Below, piece by piece: positions 48,499 through 59,515 of a stretch of DNA of 64,000 bases. The stretch's first letter is position 1. The number at the start of each line of letters is the position of its first letter. The position numbers and the translations under genes were made by a program. The DNA comes from Agrocybe praecox (lineage: Eukaryota; Basidiomycota; Agaricomycetes; Agaricales; Agrocybaceae), in the NCBI GenBank assembly GCA_964017145.1, contig OZ024846.1:3718527-3782526 (forward strand), in the 5' to 3' direction. The notes beneath the pieces were generated by a model that saw only the letters and a list, made by a program, of their open reading frames with translations, was not told where the DNA came from and did not search any database.

Positions 48499-51306
48499 TC
48501 AAGCAGCAGCAGCAGCGACCTCCTTCGCACCTCCCTCCTCAGGCGCACCTCCACCAAATCCCATAGCCTCCCCAACACTATCAACAACGCCCATCATCCC
48601 ACCCCGACTCGCGCGCTTGTTCTTCTTGCTCAGCTTGCGCGATGGTGTGGGGCTCTCTTGTCCTGTCTCTGTACCAGTCGCGGCCTGGGGTTCGGTCTGA
48701 GCCTCTATGGAAGGTGTTTCGCCAGCAGGAGTTGCGGGTTGCTGTTGGGATTGTTGGGGAAGCTGGTGAGAGGTAGGCGCCGCAGCGTCGACGTACATGT
48801 CCTCCTCATTGTCCTCAGCTTCGTCGCTTGTATCGCCACCGCTATCACCACCAGCACCGGAATGCGCCACAGGATGCTCCTCTTCCCTATATACATCCCC
48901 GTCCTTCTTCACGAACCCCGGATCATGTAGCTGGATGGGCGGTGGTAGTCCATTCCTCTGTTGCTGTCCATTTTGCTGAACATACTGCTGCTCTGACCCA
49001 CCCGTCCGCCCACGTCCATTCTCAGGCGCCTTCTCCATCTGCCGCTTGCTCATCCGCCTCTCGAGGCGTTGACCTCCTTCGCCCTCTTCTTCCTCATGCT
49101 CGTTGTGTTCGTCAACATTAGCGGGGTGTGCAGCACCTCCATTGGCGTTGATGGGAATGGCTTGTTGGGACTTTACGGATCCCATCGAGTTACGGGCGAC
49201 AAACTTGGGAGCGGCGTGGTACTTCGCATTGAGAGGCTGAGAGTGGTAGTTTATCGATGTGGGTCCAGCAGCACCAGGACCTGAGGAGGGTATCGAGCGT
49301 TTCTTCTCGATCTATATGGTTCATAAAAACACGATAAATAAGCATTTTGGCTATACGAAAGACAAGAGAGGAGAACTAGGTACGAACAGCATATCCATTA
49401 GGTCCAATCTCTATTGGCGGTGGTGCGCCTGAACCTGTCTGGTGCGAGTAGACGGGAGGTTCCTCGTACGATTCCTCGACCTCTTCTTCGACGCTGCTTC
49501 CATCATCGGCGTCTACCTCTTCGTGTTGCCGTGCAGCTACACCCGTAGGCACAGAAGGCACGGCAGTGCGAATGGGAGCTGGCATCCTATCCCCACCACC
49601 AGCGACGAGCCTCTCATCTTCCAACTCTTCCTCCTCCTCCTCCTCGCTGCTGAACTCCTCTACATCCTCGCTGTTGTACCCTACGCTTCGTACAGCTTCC
49701 TCAACTGGACCCGTCCTGTCTACCTGCTCGCTCGCAACGAGGTATCGCGCACAGAGCATGCGGATGTCGTTCCACCACTCCATCATATCGTCTCGGCTCC
49801 TCGCGCGGAAGTTCCATGCTTTGTTGCCCTCTCCGCCAAGGATACCCTTGAACGAGCCGCTCTTGGTCGTTCCTAGACCGTCTTTGCGTCCCTCAATGTG
49901 GAATTTATGAGAGGAGGACCGAGGGCCGGAAGGCGGGCCTAGGGTGCAGGATGGGAGAAACAAGGAGAAGGTGGGGGTTTGTCCTGCGCGTTGGGTTGGG
50001 TCGGAGGTGGAGTATTCGTGGAGGAACCCAGCGGGGGTCAAGACGAAGAAAGACTCGGTATACGAGCGAGTAAATCGCTTTTTGCGCTCGAGATGACCGA
50101 CATGGACCGGAACGACTGAGGGGTCTTCTTTGAGTGGGTACTTGATCAGTTCGGGATCGCGAAGAGGTGTTTCTGGATCGAGGAGATGATCGGAGCGAGC
50201 AGCAAATTGGATCCATTCGCGGTCGGGAGAGAGAGTGGACATGTGCGCTGCGAGAGAGCGGAAGATCTCTTGCGAGGCAGCGGAGGAGCGGGATTGCCAT
50301 TCATCGAAGGTCTGCCAGGCTGATTGGATGGATTTCACGATGCCTTCTTCGAAATGAGCAGAGTTTTGTTGCATCATGACAATGGATTTTTGGAGCAGGT
50401 TTTCTTCGAGGACTTGGCGGGAGAGTTGACGGTGTACGGATTGGTTGGCAACATAGCTGAAGGAACATCTGAGAAAAGAGGTGGCAAAATAGGAAGGTGG
50501 GACTTACGGGTCGCTCTTGGGGTGGATGTTCATAGGGGTGTTCTTGAACGTCGAGATAGCGTTAGCGAGCTCGCCGACGAGTTTGGTTGATAGCTCTCGC
50601 TCACGAGCGACGCCAGCTGCTAGCTTCCCAGTATCGTTTTGCACATTCTGTAAGGGAGAAAAAAAAGTAAGACTTGATATGAAACTCGGATACTAAAACT
50701 ACACACCTTGATATGCGCCTTGATTTCAGCACGAAGTTTCTGCAGATGCTGGACGATAGAACTATCGATGGTGCGTCCCAAGTCGGCATGTTGGTCTGCG
50801 ATGATACGGGTCTTGTCGCGGATGTCATAATACACGTCCTGCACAAAAATAGAGGAAGTCAGTCAGACGTAATGGAGTGAAAATGAAACAGAGAAGAACA
50901 GAGGGAAGAAAGTCTCACCTGAAGACCACCTTCGCCTAGGAACTGGTTTCCAGCACGGAATGGAACTTGGATCACCCCAGCAAGCTTGGTGAGCTCCTTT
51001 GCTGTGTTGTTCTCGATGTCGGCGATACCCTTCGATAGATATGTCGGTTAGCTCAGGGTTTACGCAGGCAAGAAACTAGAAACACACCTCAAAGTAAGCC
51101 GTAAGCTGTTTCACAATGGCTTTCCAAGCTACGAAGCGCTCGATGAGGACATCTGCGGGCTTCAAGTCCTGAAGTTCGATGTTCTTCTTGATGAGGGACT
51201 GGTTTCTTGACAACGTAGAAGCCCGACTGCTGCGGCCGCTGCGAGCGCTGGCTCTGGAGGCGGATCTGACGAGGGTTGTTTGGTCTTGCGTACCGTTGAG
51301 ATTCAT
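48499..51306 (-). CDS. SLM1: SLM1-like BAR/PH-domain protein (TORC2 and phosphoinositide effector)
   Basis: About 825 residues from six or more exons. Clear ones are 51306-51088, 51029-50919, 50838-50707 and 50647 to about 50510; a long exon runs from about 50450 to 49391, and the last exon from about 49315 to 48499. The N-terminus is Ser/Arg-rich, followed by the membrane-binding helical domain: FVAWKAIVKQLTAYFEGI, TAKELTKLAGVIQVPF, DVYYDIRDKTRIIADQH. The PH domain starts at VHVGHLERKKRFTRSYTESF and ends near MMEWWNDIRMLCARYL. An acidic, low-complexity tail of about 400 residues follows. Yeast Slm1/Slm2 bind PI(4,5)P2 at the plasma membrane in eisosomes and pass signals to TORC2, controlling actin and sphingolipid balance. 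The last intron donor (about 49390) is weak (GTTCGT). The gene is divergent from PHO88 with 248 bases between start codons. Confidence 0.85.
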
Positions 51307-51554
51307 GATGGGAGGAAGAGGGAGAAAGGTCTAAAACGTTTGGAGGAATGTTTCTCGAGTTTTGCCTTTGCACTGACGTCAATGAACCATGACGCCTTTG
51401 GCTTTCAAACATAACAAGGCCAAATATAACTCGGCAGCACCGACATGCGTTGCTGGCATAATAACTTTCAACACCCTCCACGTCGTCCTTGTCGCTGTTG
51501 TTCGTTTCACCCTAATTTTATTCCTTTCTAAGCTCTACTTTTTCTTTGTCCACC
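51307..51554. promoter_or_regulatory. Shared divergent promoter of SLM1-like gene and PHO88
   Basis: The start codons face away from each other 248 bases apart, so both promoters must share or overlap this stretch. It is pyrimidine-rich on the PHO88 side (about 51500-51550). No clear TATA box. Confidence 0.5.
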
Positions 51555-52765
51555 ATGAACTCTGGCGTACAGAATCTCGTCATCTCTCTCGGTGCCATGC
51601 AATGTGCGTCCTTTCTTGAAAACAAAAACAAAAAAAACCCCTGACATACACATTTTTAAAGTGGCCCGAAAAATACCCTTTGACGATCCGGAGGTTCTCA
51701 ACTACGTCCGTATTGGATATGTTCTCGCTCAAGTTATTGTTTTGGCTACATACTACTATGTCTCCTTGGCTGTAAGCATCAACTCCGTGTCTTTCTCACC
51801 GCAGTTTGCTGAACCATCTTCAGATTAAGCGCAAGAACGACCAGACTGTTCTCAAATACGGTTAGTCCTGTCATTACTCCAACATTCATTTGTTGCTAAC
51901 GCGTTTGTGATGAACAGTGGAGCCTGCCTCACCTATGGTTTGTCTTTGCCTTGCTCCCACTCACTCGTCCATATGCTTATTCTTTTTCGGTTCAGTCAGG
52001 CGAGAAGGAAGGGCAACTCATCACCACCACTGTCCGTGACTACGACCTGTCGGAGACCTCCAAACTCGTACGTCTTCCACCATCCCATTTCTATCGCACA
52101 TGTACTTGACAATACCACCTGCCAGCTCCGCTCCGCATACATGGGAATCGCCATGATGGGTGTCATGCACATTTACTTCAAGTTCACCCAGCCTCTCTTC
52201 ATCCAAGCCCTCATGGGTGTAAAGAACTTGTATGATGCCAAGCCCGTCTCTATCCACGTCTTTGGAAAGGCCGCTGTTGGAGATCTCAAGAGGCCCTTCA
52301 AGGTTGCTAGCATGTTTGGACGTACGTTCTTTTCTCATTCTTCTTCCCTTTTTGCATGGCCGTCGTTCTGTGCGCCGTCGTGCGCATTTCCTTGCCATTT
52401 ATTTTTACCTCCTTCGATCGCACGCATATACCCCTTGTTTCTGTTACTTCCTCATTACCAACACGCTACGCGTTACCTTTCACCTTTCCTCGTAAACTTC
52501 CTCGCCCCTCCCTTCACGGCTTCAGCCCTTCCTTGCTTTGTACCCAAACCCCCAATATCCTTCTCATATAGTGCGCGGGCAGGGCCTCCTGTGTCTATGT
52601 CTGCTCTACTTTCACATTTTTCCCATTTGCAGTTTTGTATTCTTCTTTTCCCCTTCACTGATACTGACCTCTTTTACTTTCTTTTCTGCAGCCGCCACCG
52701 GTCCCCAGACAGACGCTGCTTCCATCTCAGAAGCCGAGAAGCGCGTTGGCAAGAAGGAGGAGTGA
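51555..52765 (+). CDS. PHO88: PHO88/SND3, ER membrane protein for protein targeting and phosphate transport
   Basis: Seven exons (51555-51603, 51662-51771, 51824-51860, 51918-51937, 51996-52067, 52126-52321, 52692-52765) sum to 185 residues, the normal size. The sequence has NSGVQNLVISLGAMQLA with a membrane anchor, KIPFDDPEVLNYVR, a second hydrophobic stretch VLAQVIVLATYYYVSLA, KNDQTVLKYVEP, TVRDYDLSET and AYMGIAMMGVMHIYFKFTQP, all hallmarks of PHO88. In yeast the protein was found through phosphate-transport phenotypes and later as Snd3, part of the SRP-independent targeting route to the ER. The final intron (52322-52691, 370 bases) is unusually long for this window. The C-terminus is a short charged tail SEAEKRVGKKEE. 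Confidence 0.93.
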
Positions 52766-53422
52766 TTGAGCAATTGAGATGGTTATGCCGACATGGGTAT
52801 TTGGTTTGGGTGGCGAATGGCGTAGAAAGGGAGGAGCGTCAAATAGGACCGATGTCAAAAGCAGTGTTCGTAGTGTATATAGTTAGTCATCCACTCTTAT
52901 AATTCCAAGCTGTTGTTCTCCCCCCTTGGAAGTTGGCTGGATACGGTACATGCTATTTGATGTTCGTCCTATTTGTCGGTATCGGGCGTGTCTTGTTGGA
53001 TAAATGAGATTTTGGCGATTGGATTAATTCTCACTTGAATCTAGGCAGATTGCAGATTTCTTGTACATATTTTAGCGATCGCTGTGTGCGCTGGATATTG
53101 CCCGTTGGCAGGGCTATGAATCTATCGTATAACTCTACTATCATGATTTTAAACACGCTGCGCAGGAATTTTTTCAAAGGCATATCGCAAGACCAAATGA
53201 GTAATCACTCAAGGTAGCACAGCACCTCCCAAGAATAATTATACAAAGGAACCGGCTATCAACGTTTCAACGTTCCGGTTCAAATCCCTTGCTCCCTCTG
53301 TCAGGTCCAAACACCATTTTCATTGCTTCCTAACCGTGCATGACGGCAATTTCCAATGTCTCTGACATTTATAACATGGAGGAGGGTGACTCGCGCCGCA
53401 AGCAATCTACTTCCAAACCAAC
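52766..53422. other. Intergenic between PHO88 and the glutathione S-transferase gene
   Basis: 3' region of PHO88 and promoter of the next gene. A sequence resembling a tRNA B box near 53275 was rejected. Confidence 0.4.
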
Positions 53423-54386
53423 ATGATCATTGTCCACCATCTTGATGATGCACGCTCTCAAAGGATTCTCTGGCTCCTGGTGCGTATCCTATTTACTTTC
53501 ATACTTGACTATCTCAAACTCTGGGATACTACATAGGAAGAGCTTGAAGTACCGTACGAAATCAAGAAGTACAAACGATCGCCTCTAGGAGCTGCACCGA
53601 AAGAACTCCTCGACGTACACCCGCTGGGGAAATCCCCTGTCATTGGAGATGGGACCTTGGTATTGGCAGAAAGTGGGGCAATCGTCGGTATGTTTTTTTT
53701 TCGACAAGAGAAACGTTTCATTTTCTGACGGCTTAGATTTCTTTTTAGAATATCTCATTCAAAAATACGACGTAGACCGAAAGTTGACCGTACCAGAAAC
53801 AGGCAGGATTGATAACCTCTATTGTACGTTTACGTTCAGTGAGATTTCCTCTCGCTGTTCCGTTTACATATGATTCTATCTAGATAACCATTACGCAGAA
53901 GGATCCTTACAGCCTATCATCACTCGAACTATAATATTCAGCAAAATCCCCCAGGCCATGCCTTTCTTCCTTCGCCCGATCCTCAACTTCGTATTCAATA
54001 AAGTGCATCAAGTTCTAGACGGTCCAGAACTTGAGAATAACTCCAAAATGGTATGTCACCAGTGCTTTACATATTACACTTTTACGAGTACATTTACATA
54101 TTTCTCGTCGCAGATCGAGTCCCACCTCGCCGATCGGACGTGGTTTGCTGGCGGAGACCACCCCACGTCCGCTGACTTCTTAATGGGATTTACCCTTGAG
54201 ATCATGCTCGATGTTGTGCCCCAATATGTTGGACCGAAGGTCAAAGAATATGTGAAACGCATACAGGATAGGCCAGCGTATAAACGGGTGCGCAGTCCCC
54301 TGTTGCTTCACTAGTATATATTGCTAATTCTTCTACAGGGTCTTCAAAAAGGCGGAGAGTACGCGTTCTTGCTCAAGCAAGATTAA
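53423..54386 (+). CDS. Glutathione S-transferase (fungal GTT1-type)
   Basis: Six exons (53423-53479, 53537-53687, 53749-53823, 53884-54050, 54114-54287, 54339-54386) give 223 residues, the expected size. The N-terminal thioredoxin-like domain has HHLDDARSQRILWLLEELE, the cis-proline region HPLGKSPVI and the glutathione-binding ESGAIVEYL. The helical C-terminal domain has NHYAEGSLQP, IESHLADRTWFAGGDHPT and SADFLMGF, ending RPAYKRGLQKGGEYAF. Such enzymes conjugate glutathione to electrophiles or reduce peroxides; fungal GTT1 forms are often ER-associated. Substrate cannot be predicted. The gene is complete and in good codon order, continuing the housekeeping block. Confidence 0.9.
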
Positions 54387-55121
54387 AGCGAAAGATTATC
54401 AAAAGACAGCTCCTATCACATTGTATCAGTTTCTCTACTCCTATAGCAAATCAAGGTTTATTTATGACCCTGCGAGAATTCTGAGCATCTTATATGTCGC
54501 TCGTCAAAATTTTACTGACTAATAATTTCGTGGACCTTGTAATCACCGAAATTGATTATATTAAATATGCACTTTTGCTGATGGATCGCATTGGACTCGA
54601 GTAAACAAGGGATTAAAAAGATCCAGAATTTGGGGTTAATTTAGTGCCAGAGAACTTTGTACCAGGACGTCGGATGAGGGTAAAATTTTGATACTGTATA
54701 CTTAAATACTTGAGTTTTGATGGGCCAAGCGGAGCTGGCGGTTACGAGACCTTTTTTCGGAGTATGATACACGGTATTCGTGCGTTATGGGCATGGCGTA
54801 TGTAGGCCAAAAAAAAAAGAAGAGGAAAATGAGATGACGGAGAACTTAAACTCGCTGTTATATGTACCGCGCCAGACAGAAGGATTCAAGGGTGAAATTT
54901 GAAAGTACATGTTCGCTCATAAAAATCACCATGTTTTGTTGAGTGAAAGTTTTCTAGGGTTTTTTTTTCTCTTTCTCGGCAACGATCATAACCGGTATCA
55001 AAACGTGACCGGGTAATAGAGGTCAAAACATCATCAGCTTAAGACGATTCCTTCGTTCCTCAGGCCTCAGGTCTCGTAACAGTGATCGTCAACAAACAAC
55101 TGAAACATTCTTGTTTCTCAC
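54387..55121. other. Intergenic, nothing recognised
   Basis: Contains A-rich (about 54810-54825) and T-rich (about 54960-54970) runs. No gene seen. Confidence 0.35.
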
Positions 55122-57354
55122 ATGTCACTCTCACTCAACTGCTTTGTTCTCGGTGACGACCACGAACGTATATTCACTGTCGAAATTCCGAAGACCGAAA
55201 ATATCAGCATCCTCAAAGATTTGATTAAAGAGCAGAAGGCTCCCCACCTCAACCATATCACCCCATCAGATCTCGAACTCTGGCAGGTCTCCTTCCCCCC
55301 TGAAGATCTCGAGACGGAACTGGCAAATATCAATCTTGCTGCCTATCCGCAGTTGTCGCCACCTACCAGGAAATTAACCGCATTTTTCACGGATGTCGCG
55401 GATGAGTGTCTTCATGTAATCGCAAAGGCCCCAGGTACGTCGCGACAATCTTCACTTTGGAACTACATCTAATCCATCCAAAGATGTTCAAACAGTGGTA
55501 GCCCATGATCCCACCCAACTTCTTTCGCTCAATTGCTTTGTTATCGGTGACAACCCCGAACAGACCTTCACTGTTAAAATTCCCCGTACAAAAAATATCA
55601 GCATCCTCAAAGATTTGATCAAGGAAAAAAACCCTTCGTCTATGGGCAACATCGATGTTAAAAATATCGAACTCTGGAAGGTCTCATTTCCCATCGACAA
55701 TCTTCCTTCCAAGTCTCCACCAACTGTTGGACCCAAGTTGAGATCGGAAAAGTTGTTGTCGAACGTGTTTCCCTCGAAACTTGATATCGATCATATCCAT
55801 GTCGTTGCGCGTGTTCCGGTTCGAGGTGTGTCTTATATTCACTCTGATTCGATTTTGCTCATTATTCCACCAAGGCGCGCCCTCTCCTAGCTCGGGGCCA
55901 CCGCCATCTGCATATAAATTCCCAGCCGACCAGGTAGGTCGGGATCGAGAGAAATTCTGCAGCCAGCGAAAGTCTGAAGCGCCTTCGACTGGTGGGAATC
56001 CTCAAACGTTCCTCGGTAAGCAAGACAAAGCTGAAGGACACATTCCATGTAACCGGCCCTACGGTTACCCCACGGCATTGCCACTGAGTCTGCTCCATCC
56101 CATCTTTGGGGAATACCTCGACGATGCCGAGAAGTACGTCCCGACGTCTGACGACGTTCAATTCTTTCTTGCATTCGTGCAGGCTATGGCAAATATCTAT
56201 ACAAAGGAGGACGGTCGACGGGACACTCTTCTGGACATATTCGAGGACCATAAAATGCCCATAAAGCCAACGGAGATTGGTAATTTCACCACAGATGGCG
56301 ATCTGTCAATTGGTAAATTCAGGTATTTGATCGCCGCATTCAAGAATGAAATCGGGTCCAAGGCCGCTGAGCCGTTCTTTCAAGCCACCCTTGACTTCCT
56401 CGAGGCAACGCGGATCCTTGCCACTCGACATCTCAATTCCGTTCTACCATGCATAATCGTACTCATCTTCGGTTCGTTGTCCTTTCTCAATGTCAGCTTC
56501 ATTCTGTCTCATACCATTTAGGGCCTTATGTCGCATTTGCTGGTGCTGCGTGGACCGATCGTCCGACCGTACAGATGCTGTCCCCTGCCATCCCGTGCCA
56601 TTATCAGGAAACTGATATCAAGATGGAGAACATGCTCATGCGCCATCTTGGAGCTCTCCGACGTGCCATTCATTCTCTCGACAGCTACTATCAGGACTAT
56701 AACGCCAATCCACTTGGGCCTTTGCGTAATCCGATCCATCCATACCCAACCTCTTTTACACATCTGGATGGTTCGGTAAAACGCTTCACATACCGTTTCC
56801 ACATGAAGGGTCGCAATCTGTTCTTCGGCCATACGGACGACGCCGCTCCAATTTGCATTAAATTTGTTCCTCGCTATTGCAAGGAAGGTCACGAGTTTCT
56901 TGCTGCGAAAGGCTTTGCGCCGAAACTTCATGCTTTCAAGCGCCTCCCTGGAGAATTATACATGGTCGTCATGGATGATGTCAGTGAAGAGTACATCAGC
57001 TTGTTCAACTTGATTCAGGACAACCAGGGTTTGTTATCGGAGGAGCATCTGGGTTCTCGCAACCTTCTTTCGGAGAAAGTAGGACAATGCTTGCGGCAGT
57101 TTCATCAGGCTGGGTTTGTGCATGGGGATATCCGCGATACGAACCTTATGGTGAAGACTCTGAATCGGGGTGGTTTTAAGGATGGGTGCTTTTTGGTGGT
57201 AGATTATGATTCATGCGGTGAAATTTCAAAGCAGGTGCGATATCCCTTCAATTTAAACACTACGTCTGTCCGGCGGCCGCAGGGAGCAACTGGTGGGGCT
57301 GTTGTCGAGGCGGCACACGACTTGGACATGCTGGATCACATCTGGGATTCTTAG
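55122..57354 (+). CDS. Crinkler-like protein with two tandem headers, degenerate REase-like middle and kinase-like C-terminus
   Basis: Four exons (55122-55434, 55496-55825, 55875-56471, 56522-57354) give 690 residues. Exon 1 is a header, MSLSLNCFVLGDD then FTVEIPKTENISILKDLIKE, DLELWQVSFP and HVIAKAPG. Exon 2 repeats it: LLSLNCFVIGDN, FTVKIPRTKNISILKDLIKE, IELWKVSFP and HIHVVARVP. A Pro/Ser linker follows, then a middle domain in which the ExK motif of the related genes is replaced by IAAFKNEIG, so the acidic residue is gone. The C-terminal kinase-like region keeps ICIKF (Lys), FVHGDIRDTNLM (catalytic Asp and Asn) and VVDYDSCG. In related effectors the header is a ubiquitin-like delivery or recognition unit. 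This gene is single copy here, opposite in strand to the copies at 4028 and 8883 and only distantly related to them. Confidence 0.78.
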
Positions 57355-57521
57355 TCGGTCGTGATCTTGTAGTCAGCCTCGCTTTTAATCGTTATTCGCG
57401 CTGTGTATATGAGATGACCTGCCCTTTCGGGTACTGTTGAGCGGGGATTCTTTGGCTTGTTCTTGTGGCATCTTCAATCCCTTCTATTTTCTGCCGCTGT
57501 CGTTTTCTTTGGAACTTTTCA

Positions 57522-58065
57522 GCAGCTACGAATGCGCACGATCTCCCGGAGACTATTGAGGGTATACAAACTAAAAAGAACAACGTCGGTAGCTATGGAA
57601 ATCCTCGTGCGGGTACGGTCGTCGATCTTGGAGTTACCGCCGTATATAATTTCGATTTCTTCTTTCAAGGTTAGTTAAGGCCTTTGAAGAAGAAAATCAA
57701 CATCTAATGATCGTTTATCTGGTAACAGCCCACGGAGGATTGCAAGGCACCATCAAGCCTACCCACTACTATGTCGTCCACGATGATATCAAGTTCCAGG
57801 CAGACCAGCTCCAGGTGCTCACCAACTCCATCAGCTACGCGTTCGCTCGTGGGACTAAGGCCGTCAGCTTGGCTTTGCCCGCGTACTACGCCGATTTGGC
57901 ACGCTAGCGCTATTGGTGCAACTTGAACAAGCTCCTCCAGGCATCAGCAGCAGCGCAGGCTCGACTGCCAGCGGAGGAAACGAGGAGCTCGTCGTCAAAG
58001 AGGCTAGGGAGACTTGGAAGAACGGTGTTGGAGCGAAGCTCAAGGATACCATCTTCTATCTCTGA
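57522..58065 (+). pseudogene. Argonaute C-terminal (PIWI) fragment, broken
   Basis: Only the last part of an Argonaute gene is present. Recognisable segments are GNPRAGTVVDLGVTAVYNF, an intron (about 57670-57729), then AHGGLQGTIKPTHYYVVHDD, LTNSISYAFARGTKAVSLAL and PAYYADLA, the 3' end of PIWI including the conserved His region. A TAG at 57905-57907 interrupts the frame right after DLAR. One base is missing in the LLQGISSS segment (about 57938), after which the correct frame continues (SSSAGSTASGGNEELVVKEA) to the usual end and TGA at 58063-58065. Intact Argonautes load small RNAs and slice targets in RNA interference. The fragment lacks PAZ and most of PIWI and cannot function. Confidence 0.85.
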
Positions 58066-58278
58066 TTTCTCTGGGATACTACATATTCGACTCCTGCTCG
58101 CCAGCTGGCCCAATTTTCTATTTTGTACTTTTATATATGTTTGCTCCGACTTTATGATCTCTCTTCACTATGTAGTATGATGTACCCTGTATGCTCATGT
58201 ATTTTCTACTACCAATAACGATTTTTATACCCTCGTACCGTTTTGTGTCAAACTAAATCCTTTGGTTCTTATCCTGAT

Positions 58279-58526
58279 GTATCAGATGCTCGGAGGTACA
58301 CTCGTCCCTGGAAAACCGGTGGCGAATATGTATTTCACAATGTACGGATTCAACCCGGTCACCCAAGCATTAAACCTACTCCGTGATCTTAAGCTGGTGA
58401 GAGGGTTTATACTTTTGCGTTAGTTTGGGCACAGAATCGATTTTTGGTTTAAAATATAGGGCCAGTACATATACGAAACTTGCTCCCAGAGTAACATTTA
58501 CAGTTCAGACTATCGGCACTATAGTG
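58279..58526 (+). pseudogene. Oligopeptide transporter (OPT family) fragment
   Basis: About 60 codons matching the middle of fungal OPT transporters: QMLGGTLVPGKPVANMYF, TMYGFNPVTQALNLLRDLKL, then an intron-like gap (about 58397-58459) and TKLAPRVTFTVQTIGTI. Two extra bases just after the gap (in GQY..TKL) break the frame. Nothing before or after extends the similarity, so it is a dispersed gene fragment. OPT proteins import small peptides or glutathione conjugates. Confidence 0.75.
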
Positions 58527-58699
58527 GTATGTTTTATCTATCTTACTTCCGGATCCATAGATGCACCCAAATTATCCTGTTATATTGCTTAGCTAGGGGG
58601 CGTCCTGTATGTATTTTTTGTTCTACAAATCCAACGGTATGCTCAGATTTCTGATAGCTTAAGTGGTTGTGGCTGTAGAGGCGAAATGGGGTGTTTTGG

Positions 58700-59515
58700 G
58701 GGAAGGAGGGATGGTATGTGACAGGGAAGGGATTTCCCAACGGATATTTCTGTAACTTGGCATAGTAATAGTATCTATATAGTATAGTAAGAATATGCAT
58801 TTACAGACTGGGTCATCAAGAATTGGAAAGGTTATAAAAGAAATATCGAAAAAAAGAGGAAAAAGGAGGAAAGAGGTCTAGAGAGGTCATTTCGCAGTGA
58901 CCCATTGAGATATTTGGCACGAACATAGGTCAACTATAGACGAAACATATTCCCAAATATCTCAATGGGTCATTGGGAAATGGGAAAGATATTTGAGTTG
59001 CGACGATTTTGTTCCTAAAAAGGAAGGAGATGGGGTATGTTACAGGGAAGGGAATTCCCAACGGATTTGGCTGTAATTTGGCATAGTTATAGTATATATA
59101 TGGGATAGTAAGAATATGCATTTACAGACTGGGTCATCAAGAACTACAAAAGATATGAATGGAATATCGAAAAAAGGAGGAAAAAGAGGAAAGGATGACT
59201 AGGGATGTCAAATCCCAGTGACCCATTGAGATATTTGGCATGAACATATATATACCATAAACGAATCAAATTGCCAAATATCTCAATGGGTCACTGGGAA
59301 ATGGGAAAGATATTCGAGTTGCGATGATTTCCTTCCCAAAATAGAAGGGGATCGTGAATTGCGGAGTTATTTCTGAACGGGCCGGGCTATAAATTGGCAC
59401 AGTATTGAGGATATGTGGAACGAACAAATACTGAAAATTTCAGGGCGGGACAGTCAGTATTGGTTGAGATATGAGAGGTACGACGAATTGTTTCCTAAAA
59501 AGGAAGGTGATATAA
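58700..59515. repeat. 321-bp subtelomeric tandem repeat containing a palindrome
   Basis: Two-plus copies with a period of 321 bases: GACTGGGTCATCAAGAA at 58806 and 59127, and GTGACCCATTGAGATATTTG at 58898 and 59219. Each full copy carries an inverted pair, GACCCATTGAGATATTTGG and about 40-60 bases later CCAAATATCTCAATGGGTC. A degenerate third copy runs to about 59515. No coding capacity beyond chance. Confidence 0.8.

Noticed and set aside
53255..53300. tRNA gene suggested by GGTTCAAATCC-like B box
   Set aside because: No matching T-stem, A box or acceptor stem could be paired around it.
55862..56251. Antisense open frame opposite Crinkler-like exon 3
   Set aside because: Shadow of the coding strand; the plus strand joins cleanly to neighbouring exons.
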